From: Apostichopus japonicus
Lineage: Eukaryota > Echinodermata > Holothuroidea > Aspidochirotida > Stichopodidae
Direction: 5' to 3'
DNA length: 64,000 bases
Assembly (NCBI RefSeq): GCF_037975245.1
Contig: NC_092564.1
Coordinates: 24,426,484-24,490,483 of the forward strand
In this document: piece after piece, positions 12,701 through 24,700 of the stretch
Layout: each line of letters starts with the position of its first letter
Position numbering within the stretch: position 1 is the stretch's first letter
Translations under genes and position numbers: made by a program
Notes under the pieces: model-generated
The model's input: only the letters and a program-made list of their open reading frames with translations
What the model was told of the DNA's origin: nothing
Databases searched by the model: none

Positions 12701-15700
12701 GCTGGTCTCCTTCACAGCTGTCGAATAAGAGGTTGTTTCCACGGTACTAGAGGAAGGTCCTGTTGTCTCGGAACCTGTAGTAGAACTCTCTGTGGATACG
12801 GTGGTCGACTCTGTGTTAGTCGTCTCGGCTGAGGATGTCAATCCTTCTGTCGATGTAGACTCACTTGTCACTCTTTCAGAGGTATCAGATGTAGTGCTGG
12901 CTTGACTAGATGAAGCCTGGCTTGTAACCTCTGGGCTGCTACTTGCTGAAACCGTTGTCAGTGTGGTTGAAGCCTCCGGAGTAGTGCTGGTACTCTCCTC
13001 GGTGCTGAACGATTTCGATGAAGAAATAACTGTCGTCTCGGAACTAGTTTCAGCTGTCGTGGTCAAGGCAGAAGAAGTAGATTCTAGAGATGTTGTTAGC
13101 TCAGTTGTTTCAACAGTTGTCTGATATGGAGTGGTCGTTTCCCCTACGGAGCTGGTCTCCTTCACAGCTGTCGAGTAAGAGGTTGTTTCCACGGTACTAG
13201 AGGAAGGTCCTGTTGTCTCGGAACCTGTAGTAGAACTCTCTGTGGATACGGTGGTAGACTCAGTGTTAGTCGTCTCGGCTGAGGATGTCAATCCTTCTGT
13301 CGATGTAGACTCACTTGTCACTCTTTCAGAGGTAGAAGATGTAGTGCTGGCTTGACTAGATGAAGCCTGGCTTGTAACCTCTGGGCTGCTACTTGCTGAA
13401 ACCGTTGTCAGAGTGGTTGAAGCCTCCGGAGTAGTGCTGGTACTCTCCTCGGTGCTGATCGATTTCGATGAAGAAATAGCTGTCGTCTCGGGACTAGTTT
13501 CAGCTATCGTGGTCAAGGCAGAAGAAGTAGATTCCAGAGATGTTGTTAGCTCAGTTGTTTCAACAGTTGTCTGATATGGAGTGGTCGTTTCCCCTACGGA
13601 GCTGGTCTCCTTCACAGCTGTCGAGTAAGAGGTTGTTTCCACGGTACTAGAGGAAGGTCCTGTTGTCTCGGAACCTGTAGTAGAACTCTCTGTGGATACG
13701 GTGGTAGACTCTGTGTTAGTCGTCTCGGCTGAGGATGTCAATCCTTCTGTCGATGTAGACTCACTTTTCACTCTTTCAGAGGTAGCAGATGTAGTGCTAG
13801 ATGAAGACTCTGTGTTAGTCGTCTCGGCTGAGGATGTCAATCCTTCTGTCGATGTGGACTCACTTGACACTCTTTCAGAGGTAGCAGATGTAGTGCTAGA
13901 TGAAGACTCTGTGTTAGTCGTCTCGGCTGAGGATGTCAATCCTTCTATCGATGTAGACTCACTTGTCACTCTTTCAGAGGTAGCAGATGTAGTGCTGGCT
14001 TGACTAGATGAAGCCTGGCTTGTAACCTCTGGGCTGCTACTTGCTGAAACCGTTGTCAGTGTGGTTGAAGCCTCCGGAGTAGTGCTGGTACTCTCCTCGG
14101 TGCTGATCGATTTCGATGAAGGAATCACTGTCGTCTCGGAACTAGTTTCAGCTGTCGTGGTCAAGGCAGAAGAAGTAGATTCCAGAGATGTTGTTAGCTC
14201 AGTTGTTTCAACAGTTGTCTGATATGGAGTGGTCGTTTCCCCTACGGAGCTGGTCTCCTTCACAGCTGTCGAGGAAGAGGTTGTTTCCACGGTACTAGAG
14301 GAAGTTGTTGTCTCGGAACCTGTAGTAGAACTCTCTGTGGATACGGTGGTAGACTCTGTGTTAGTCGTCTCGGCTGAGGATGTCAATCCTTCTGTCGATG
14401 TAGACTCACTTGTCACTCTTTCAGAGGTAGAAGATGTAGTGCTGGCTTGACTAGATGAAGCCTGGCTTGTAACCTCTGGGCTGCTACTTGCTGAAACCGT
14501 TGTCAGTGTGGTTGAAGCCTCCGGAGTAGTGCTGGTACTCTCCTCGGTGCTGATCGATTTCGCTGATGAAATAGCTGTCGTCTCGGAACTAGTTTCAGCT
14601 GTCGTGGTCAATGCAGAAGAAGTAGATTCCAGAGATGTTGTTAGCTCAGTTGTTTCAACAGTTGTCTGATATGGAGTGGTCGTTTTCCCTACGGAGCTGG
14701 TCTCCTTCACAGCTGTCGAGTAAGAGGTTGTTTCCACGGTACTAGAGGAAGGTCCTGTTGTCTCGGAACCTGTAGTAGAACTCTCTGTGGATACGGTGGT
14801 AGAATCTGTGTTAGTCGTTTCGGCTGAGGATGTCAATCCTTCTGTCGATGTAGATTCACTTGTCACTCTTTCAGAGGTAGCAGATGTAGTGCTGACTTGA
14901 CTAGATGAAGCCTGGCTTGTAACCTCTGGGCTGCTACTTGCTGAAACCGTTGTCAGTGTGGTTGAAGCCTCCGGAGTAGTGCTGGCACTCTCCTCGGTGC
15001 TGATCGATTTCGCTGATGAAATAGCTGTCGTCTCGGAACTAGTTTCAGCTGTCGTGGTCAAGGCGGAAGAAGTAGATTCCAGAGATGTTGTTAGCTCAGT
15101 TGTTTCAACAGTTGTCTGATATGGAGTGGTCGTTTTCCCTACGGAGCTGGTCTCCTTCACAGCTGTCGAGGAAGAGGTTGTTTCCACGGTACTAGAGGAA
15201 GTTGTTGTCTCGGAACCTGTAGTAGAACTCTCTGTGGATACGGTGGTAGACTCTGTGTTAGTCGTCTCGGCTGAGGATGTCAATCCTTCTGTCGATGTAG
15301 ACTCACTTGTCACTCTTTCAGAGGTAGAAGATGTAGTGCTGGCTTGACTAGGTGAAGCCTGGCTTGTAACCTCTGGGCTGCTACTTGCTGAAACCGTTGT
15401 CAGTGTGGTGGAAGCCTCCGGAGTAGTGCTGGTACTCTCCTCGGTGCTGATCGATTTCGATGATGAAATAGCTGTCGTCTCGGAACTAGTTTCAGCTGTC
15501 GTTGTCAAGGCAGAAGAAGTAGATTCCAGAGATGTTGTTAGCTCAGTTGTTTCAACAGTTGTCTGATATGGAGTGGTCGTTTCCCCTACGGAGCTGGTCT
15601 CCTTCACAGCTGTCGAGTAAGAGGTTGTTTCCACGGTACTAGAGGAAGGTCCTGTTGTCTCGGAACCTGTAGTAGAACTCTCTGTGGATACGGTGGTAGA

Positions 15701-18700
15701 CTCTGTGTTAGTCGTCTCGGCTGAGGATGTCAATCCTTCTGTCGATGTAGACTCACTTGTCACTCTTTCAGAGGTAGCAGATGTAGTGCTTGATGAAGAC
15801 TCTGTGTTAGTCGTCTCGGCTGAGGATGTCAATCCTTCTGTCGATGTGGACTCACTTGACACTCTTTCAGAGGTAGCAGATGTAGTGCTAGATGAAGACT
15901 CTGTGTTAAACGTCTCGGCTGAGGATGTCAATCCTTCTGTCGATGTAGACTCACTTGTCACTCTTTCAGAGGTAGCAGATGTAGTGCTGGCTTGACTAGA
16001 TGAAGCCTGGCTTGTAACCTCTGGGCTGCTACTTGCTGAAACCGTTGTCAGTGTGGTTGAAGCCTCCGGAGTAGTGCTGGTACTCTCCTCGGTGCTGATC
16101 GATTTCGATGATGAAATAGCTGTCGTCTCGGAACTAGTTTCAGCTGTCGTTGTCAAGGCAGAAGAAGTAGATTCCAGAGATGTTGTTAGCTCAGTTGTTT
16201 CAACAGTTGTCTGATATGGAGTGGTCGTTTCCCCTACGGAGCTGGTCTCCTTCACAGCTGTCGAGTAAGAGGTTGTTTCCACGGTACTAGAGGAAGGTCC
16301 TGTTGTCTCGGAACCTGTAGTAGAACTCTCTGTGGATACGGTGGTAGACTCTGTGTTAGTCGTTTCGGCTGAGGATGTCAATCCTTCTGTCGATGTAGAC
16401 TCACTTGTCACTCTTTCAGAGGTAGCAGATGTAGTGCTGGCTTGACTAGATGAAGCCTGGCTTGTAACCTCTGGGCTGCTACTTGCTGAAACCGTTGTCA
16501 GTGTGGTTGAAGCCTCCGGAGTAGTGCTGGCACTCTCCTCGGTGCTGATCGATTTCGATGAAGAAATAGCTGTCGTCTCGGAACTAGTTTCAGCTGTCGT
16601 GGTCAAGGCAGAAGAAGTAGATTCCAGAGATGTTGTTAGCTCAGTTGTTTCAACAGTTGTCTGATATGGAGTGGTCGTTTTCCCTACGGAGCTGGTCTCC
16701 TTCACAGCTGTCGAGTAAGAGGTTGTTTCCACGGTACTAGAGGAAGGTCCTGTTGTCTCGGAACCTGTAGTAGAACTCTCTGTGGATACGGTGGTAGAAT
16801 CTGTGTTAGTCGTCTCGGCTGAGGATGTCAATCCTTCTGTCGATGTAGACTCACTTGTCACTCTTTCAGAGGTAGCAGATGTAGTGCTGGCTTGACTAGA
16901 TGAAGCCTGGCTTGTAACCTCTGGGCTGCTACTTGCTGAAACCGTTGTCAGTGTGGTTGAAGCCTCCGGAGTAGTGCTGGTACTCTTCTCGGTGCTGATC
17001 GATTTCGATGAAGAAATAGCTGTCGTCTCGGAACTAGTTTCAGCTGTTGTGGTCAAGGCAGAAGAAGTAGATTCCAGAGATGTTGTTAGCTCAGTTGTTT
17101 CAACAGTTGTCTGATATGGAGTGGTCGTTTCCCCTACGGAGCTGGTCTCCTCCACAGCTGTCGAGTAAGAGGTTGTTTCCACGGTACTAGAGGAAGGTCC
17201 TGTTGTCTCGGAACCTGTAGTAGAACTCTCTGTGGATACGGTGGTAGACTCTGTGTTAGTCGTTTCGGCTGAGGATGTCAATCCTTCTGTCGATGTAGAT
17301 TCACTTGTCACTCTTTCAGAGGTAGCAGATGTAGTGCTGGCTTGACTAGATGAAGCCTGGCTTGTAACCTCTGGGCTGCTACTTGCTGAAACCGTTGTCA
17401 GTGTGGTTGAAGCCTCCGGAGTAGTGCTGGCACTCTCCTCGGTGCTGATCGATTTCGCTGATGAAATAGCTGTCGTCTCGGAACTAGTTTCAGCTGTCGT
17501 GGTCAAGGCGGAAGAAGTAGATTCCAGAGATGTTGTTAGCTCAGTTGTTTCAACAGTTGTCTGATATGGAGTGGTCGTTTTCCCTACGGAGCTGGTCTCC
17601 TTCACAGCTGTCGAGGAAGAGGTTGTTTCCACGGTACTAGAGGAAGTTGTTGTCTCGGAACCTGTAGTAGAACTCTCTGTGGATACGGTGGTAGACTCTG
17701 TGTTAGTCGTCTCGGCTGAGGATGTCAATCCTTCTGTCGATGTAGACTCACTTGTCACTCTTTCAGAGGTAGAAGATGTAGTGCTGGCTTGACTAGGTGA
17801 AGCCTGGCTTGTAACCTCTGGGCTGCTACTTGCTGAAACCGTTGTCAGTGTGGTTGAAGCCTCCGGAGTAGTGCTGGTACTCTCCTCGGTGCTGATCGAT
17901 TTCGATGATGAAATAGCTGTCGTCTCGGAACTAGTTTCAGCTGTCGTTGTCAAGGCAGAAGAAGTAGATTCCAGAGATGTTGTTAGCTCAGTTGTTTCAA
18001 CAGTTGTCTGATATGGAGTGGTCGTTTCCCCTACGGAGCTGGTCTCCTTCACAGCTGTCGAGTAAGAGGTTGTTTCCACGGTACTAGAGGAAGGTCCTGT
18101 TGTCTCGGAACCTGTAGTAGAACTCTCTGTGGATACGGTGGTAGACTTTGTGTTAGTCGTCTCGGCTGAGGATGTCAATCCTTCTGTCGATGTAGACTCA
18201 CTTGTCACTCTTTCAGAGGTAGAAGATGTAGTGCTGGTTTGACTAGATGAAGCCTGGCTTGTAACCTCTGGGCTGCTACTTGCTGAAACCGTTGTCAGTG
18301 TGGTTGAAGCCTCCGGAGTAGTGCTGGTACTCTCCTCGGTGCTGAACGATTTCGATGAAGAAATAGCTGTCGTCTCGGAACTAGTTTCAGCTGTCGTGGT
18401 CAAGGCAGAAGAAGTAGATTCCAGAGATGTTGTTAGCTCAGTTGTTTCAACAGTTGTCTGATATGGAGTGGTCGTTTCCCCTACGGAGCTGGTCTCCTTC
18501 ACAGCTGTCGAATAAGAGGTTGTTTCCACGGTACTAGAGGAAGGTCCTGTTGTCTCGGAACCTGTAGTAGAACTCTCTGTGGATACGGTGGTCGACTCTG
18601 TGTTAGTCGTCTCGGCTGAGGATGTCAATCCTTCTGTCGATGTAGACTCACTTGTCACTCTTTCAGAGGTATCAGATGTAGTGCTGGCTTGACTAGATGA

Positions 18701-21700
18701 AGCCTGGCTTGTAACCTCTGGGCTGCTACTTGCTGAAACCGTTGTCAGTGTGGTTGAAGCCTCCGGAGTAGTGCTGGTACTCTCCTCGGTGCTGAACGAT
18801 TTCGATGAAGAAATAACTGTCGTCTCGGAACTAGTTTCAGCTGTCGTGGTCAAGGCAGAAGAAGTAGATTCTAGAGATGTTGTTAGCTCAGTTGTTTCAA
18901 CAGTTGTCTGATATGGAGTGGTCGTTTCCCCTACGGAGCTGGTCTCCTTCACAGCTGTCGAGTAAGAGGTTGTTTCCACGGTACTAGAGGAAGGTCCTGT
19001 TGTCTCGGAACCTGTAGTAGAACTCTCTGTGGATACGGTGGTAGACTCAGTGTTAGTCGTCTCGGCTGAGGATGTCAATCCTTCTGTCGATGTAGACTCA
19101 CTTGTCACTCTTTCAGAGGTAGAAGATGTAGTGCTGGCTTGACTAGATGAAGCCTGGCTTGTAACCTCTGGGCTGCTACTTGCTGAAACCGTTGTCAGAG
19201 TGGTTGAAGCCTCCGGAGTAGTGCTGGTACTCTCCTCGGTGCTGATCGATTTCGATGAAGAAATAGCTGTCGTCTCGGGACTAGTTTCAGCTATCGTGGT
19301 CAAGGCAGAAGAAGTAGATTCCAGAGATGTTGTTAGCTCAGTTGTTTCAACAGTTGTCTGATATGGAGTGGTCGTTTCCCCTACGGAGCTGGTCTCCTTC
19401 ACAGCTGTCGAGTAAGAGGTTGTTTCCACGGTACTAGAGGAAGGTCCTGTTGTCTCGGAACCTGTAGTAGAACTCTCTGTGGATACGGTGGTAGACTCTG
19501 TGTTAGTCGTCTCGGCTGAGGATGTCAATCCTTCTGTCGATGTAGACTCACTTTTCACTCTTTCAGAGGTAGCAGATGTAGTGCTAGATGAAGACTCTGT
19601 GTTAGTCGTCTCGGCTGAGGATGTCAATCCTTCTGTCGATGTGGACTCACTTGACACTCTTTCAGAGGTAGAAGATGTAGTGCTGGTTTGACTAGATGAA
19701 GCCTGGCTTGTAACCTCTGGGCTGCTACTTGCTGAAACCGTTGTCAGTGTGGTTGAAGCCTCCGGAGTAGTGCTGGTACTCTCCTCGGTGCTGAACGATT
19801 TCGATGAAGAAATAGCTGTCGTCTCGGAACTAGTTTCAGCTGTCGTGGTCAAGGCAGAAGAAGTAGATTCCAGAGATGTTGTTAGCTCAGTTGTTTCAAC
19901 AGTTGTCTGATATGGAGTGGTCGTTTCCCCTACGGAGCTGGTCTCCTTCACAGCTGTCGAATAAGAGGTTGTTTCCACGGTACTAGAGGAAGGTCCTGTT
20001 GTCTCGGAACCTGTAGTAGAACTCTCTGTGGATACGGTGGTCGACTCTGTGTTAGTCGTCTCGGCTGAGGATGTCAATCCTTCTGTCGATGTAGACTCAC
20101 TTGTCACTCTTTCAGAGGTATCAGATGTAGTGCTGGCTTGACTAGATGAAGCCTGGCTTGTAACCTCTGGGCTGCTACTTGCTGAAACCGTTGTCAGTGT
20201 GGTTGAAGCCTCCGGAGTAGTGCTGGTACTCTCCTCGGTGCTGAACGATTTCGATGAAGAAATAACTGTCGTCTCGGAACTAGTTTCAGCTGTCGTGGTC
20301 AAGGCAGAAGAAGTAGATTCTAGAGATGTTGTTAGCTCAGTTGTTTCAACAGTTGTCTGATATGGAGTGGTCGTTTCCCCTACGGAGCTGGTCTCCTTCA
20401 CAGCTGTCGAGTAAGAGGTTGTTTCCACGGTACTAGAGGAAGGTCCTGTTGTCTCGGAACCTGTAGTAGAACTCTCTGTGGATACGGTGGTAGACTCAGT
20501 GTTAGTCGTCTCGGCTGAGGATGTCAATCCTTCTGTCGATGTAGACTCACTTGTCACTCTTTCAGAGGTAGAAGATGTAGTGCTGGCTTGACTAGATGAA
20601 GCCTGGCTTGTAACCTCTGGGCTGCTACTTGCTGAAACCGTTGTCAGAGTGGTTGAAGCCTCCGGAGTAGTGCTGGTACTCTCCTCGGTGCTGATCGATT
20701 TCGATGAAGAAATAGCTGTCGTCTCGGGACTAGTTTCAGCTATCGTGGTCAAGGCAGAAGAAGTAGATTCCAGAGATGTTGTTAGCTCAGTTGTTTCAAC
20801 AGTTGTCTGATATGGAGTGGTCGTTTCCCCTACGGAGCTGGTCTCCTTCACAGCTGTCGAGTAAGAGGTTGTTTCCACGGTACTAGAGGAAGGTCCTGTT
20901 GTCTCGGAACCTGTAGTAGAACTCTCTGTGGATACGGTGGTAGACTCTGTGTTAGTCGTCTCGGCTGAGGATGTCAATCCTTCTGTCGATGTAGACTCAC
21001 TTTTCACTCTTTCAGAGGTAGCAGATGTAGTGCTAGATGAAGACTCTGTGTTAGTCGTCTCGGCTGAGGATGTCAATCCTTCTGTCGATGTGGACTCACT
21101 TGACACTCTTTCAGAGGTAGCAGATGTAGTGCTAGATGAAGACTCTGTGTTAGTCGTCTCGGCTGAGGATGTCAATCCTTCTATCGATGTAGACTCACTT
21201 GTCACTCTTTCAGAGGTAGCAGATGTAGTGCTGGCTTGACTAGATGAAGCCTGGCTTGTAACCTCTGGGCTGCTACTTGCTGAAACCGTTGTCAGTGTGG
21301 TTGAAGCCTCCGGAGTAGTGCTGGTACTCTCCTCGGTGCTGATCGATTTCGATGAAGGAATCACTGTCGTCTCGGAACTAGTTTCAGCTGTCGTGGTCAA
21401 GGCAGAAGAAGTAGATTCCAGAGATGTTGTTAGCTCAGTTGTTTCAACAGTTGTCTGATATGGAGTGGTCGTTTCCCCTACGGAGCTGGTCTCCTTCACA
21501 GCTGTCGAGTAAGAGGTTGTTTCCACGGTACTAGAGGAAGGTCCTGTTGTCTCGGAACCTGTAGTAGAACTCTCTGTGGATACGGTGGTCGACTCTGTGT
21601 TAGTCGTCTCGGCTGAGGATGTCAATCCTTCTGTCAATGTAGACTCACTTGTCACTTTTTTAGTGGTATCAGATGTAGTGCTGGCTTGACTAGATGAAGC

Positions 21701-24700
21701 CTGGCTTGTAACCTCTGGGCTGCTACTTGCTGAAACCGTTGTCAGTGTGGTTGAAGCCTCCGGAGTAGTGCTGGTACTCTCCTCGGTGCTGAACGATTTC
21801 GATGAAGAAATAACTGTCGTCTCGGAACTAGTTTCAGCTGTCGTGGTCAAGGCAGAAGAAGTAGATTCTAGAGATGTTGTTAGCTCAGTTGTTTCAACAG
21901 TTGTCTGATATGGAGTGGTCGTTTCCCCTACGGAGCTGGTCTCCTTCACAGCTGTCGAGTAAGAGGTTGTTTCCACGGTACTAGAGGAAGGTCCTGTTGT
22001 CTCGGAACCTGTAGTAGAACTCTCTGTGGATACGGTGGTAAACTCTGTGTTAGTCGTCTCGGCTGAGGATGTCAATCCTTCTGTCGATGTGGACTCACTT
22101 GACACTCTTTCAGAGGTAGCAGATGTAGTGCTAGATGAAGACTCTGTGTTAGTCGTCTCGGCTGAGGATGTCAATCCTTCTGTCGATGTAGACTCACTTG
22201 TCACTCTTTCAGAGGTAGCAGATGTAGTGCTGGCTTGACTAGATGAAGCCTGGCTTGTAACCTCTGGGCTGCTACTTGCTGAAACCGTTGTCAGTGTGGT
22301 TGAAGCCTCCGGAGTAGTGCTGGTACTCTCCTCGGTGCTGATCGATTTCGATGAAGAAATAGCTGTCGTCTCGGAACTAGTTTCAGCTGTTGTGGTCAAG
22401 GCAGAAGAAGTAGATTCCAGAGATGTTGTTAGCTCAGTTGTTTCAACAGTTGTCTGATATGGAGTGGTCGTTTCCCCTACGGAGCTGGTCTCCTTCACAG
22501 CTGTCGAGTAAGAGGTTGTTTCCACGGTACTAGAGGAAGGTCCTGTTGTCTCGGAACCTGTAGTAGAATTCTCTGTGGATACGGTGGTAGACTCTGTGTT
22601 AGTCGTTTCGGCTGAGGATGTCAATCCTTCTGTCGATGTAGACTCACTTGTAACTCTTTCAGAGGTAGCAGATGTAGTGCTGGCTTGACTAGATGAAGCC
22701 TGGCTTGTAACCTCTGGGCTGCTACTTGCTGAAACCGTTGTCAGTGTGGTTGAAGCCTCCGGAGTAGTGCTGGTACTCTCCTCGGTGCTGATCGATTTCG
22801 CTGATGAAATAGCTGTCGTCTCGGAACTAGTTTCAGCTGTCGTGGTCAAGGCGGAAGAAGTAGATTCCAGAGATGTTGTTAGCTCAGTTGTTTCAACAGT
22901 TGTCTGATATGGAGTGGTCGTTTCCCCTACGGAGCTGGTCTCCTTCACAGCTGTCGAGTAAGAGGTTGTTTCCACGGTACTAGAGGAAGGTCCTGTTGTC
23001 TCGGAACCTGTAGTAGAACTCTCTGTGGATACGGTGGTAGACTCTGTGTTAGTCGTCTCGGCTGAGGATGTCAATCCTTCTGTCGATGTAGACTCACTTG
23101 TCACTCTTTCAGAGGTAGAAGATGTAGTGCTGGTTTGACTAGATGAAGCCTGGCTTTTAACCTCTGGGCTGCTACTTGCTGAAACCGTTGTCAGTGTGGT
23201 TGAAGCCTCCGGAGTAGTGCTGGTACTCTCCTCGGTGCTGAACGATTTCGATGAAGAAATAGCTGTCGTCTCGGAACTAGTTTCAGCTGTCGTGGTCAAG
23301 GCAGAAGAAGTAGATTCCAGAGATGTTGTTAGCTCAGTTGTTTCAACAGTTGTCTGATATGGAGTGGTCGTTTCCCCTACGGAGCTGGTCTCCTTCACAG
23401 CTGTCGAGTAAGAGGTTGTTTCCACGGTACTAGGGGAAGGTCCTGTTGTCTCGGAACCTGTAGTAGAACTCTCTGTGGATACGGTGGTAGACTCTGTGTT
23501 AGTCGTCTCGGCTGAGGATGTCAATCCTTCTGTCGATGTATACTCACTTGTCACTCTTTCAGAGGTATCAGATGTAGTGCTGGCTTGACTAGATGAAGCC
23601 TGGCTTGTAACCTCTGGGCTGCTACTTGCTGAAACCGTTGTCAGTGTGGTTGAAGCCTCCGGAGTAGTGCTGGTACTCTCCTCGGTGCTGAACGATTTCG
23701 ATGAAGAAATAACTGTCGTCTCGGAACTAGTTTCAGCTGTCGTTGTCAAGGCAGAAGAAGTAGATTCCAGAGATGTTGTTAGCTCAGTTGTTTCAACAGT
23801 TGTCTGATATGGAGTGGTCGTTTCCCCTACGGAGCTGGTCTCCTTCACAGCTGTCGAGTAAGAGGTTGTTTCCACGGTACTAGAGGAAGGTCCTGTTGTC
23901 TCGGAACCTGTAGTAGAACTCTCTGTGGATACGGTGGTAGACTCTGTGTTAGTCGTCTCGGCTGAGGATGTCAATCCTTCTGTCGATGTAGACTCACTTG
24001 TCACTCTTTCAGAGGTAGAAGATGTAGTGCTGGTTTGACTAGATGAAGCCTGGCTTGTAACCTCTGGGCTGCTACTTGCTGAAACCGTTGTCAGAGTGGT
24101 TGAAGCCTCCGGAGTAGTGCTGGTACTCTCCTCGGTGCTGATCGATTTCGATGAAGAAATAGCTGTCGTCTCGGAACTAGTTTCAGCTGTCGTGGTCAAG
24201 GCAGAAGAAGTAGATTCCAGAGATGTTGTTAGCTCAGTTGTTTCAACAGTTGCCTGATATGGAGTGGTCGTTTCCCCTACGGAGCTGGTCTCCTTCACAG
24301 CTGTCGAGTAAGAGGTTGTTTCCACGGTACTAGAGGAAGGTCCTGTTGTCTCGGAACCTGTAGTAGAACTCTCTGTGGATACGGTGGTAGACTCTGTGTT
24401 AGTCGTCTCGGCTGAGGATGTCAATCCTTCTGTCGAAGTAGACTCACTTGTCACTCTTTCAGAGGTAGCAGATGTAGTGCTAGATGAAGACTCTGTGTTA
24501 GTCGTCTCAACAGAGGATGTCAATCCTTCTGTCGATGTGGACTCACTTGACACTCTTTCAGAGGTAGCAGATGTAGTGCTAAATGAAGACTCTGTGTTAG
24601 TCGTCTCGGCTGAGGATGTCAATCCTTCTGTCGATGTAGACTCACTTGTCACTCTTTCAGAGGTATCAGATGTAGTGCTGGCTTGACTAGATGAAGCCTG

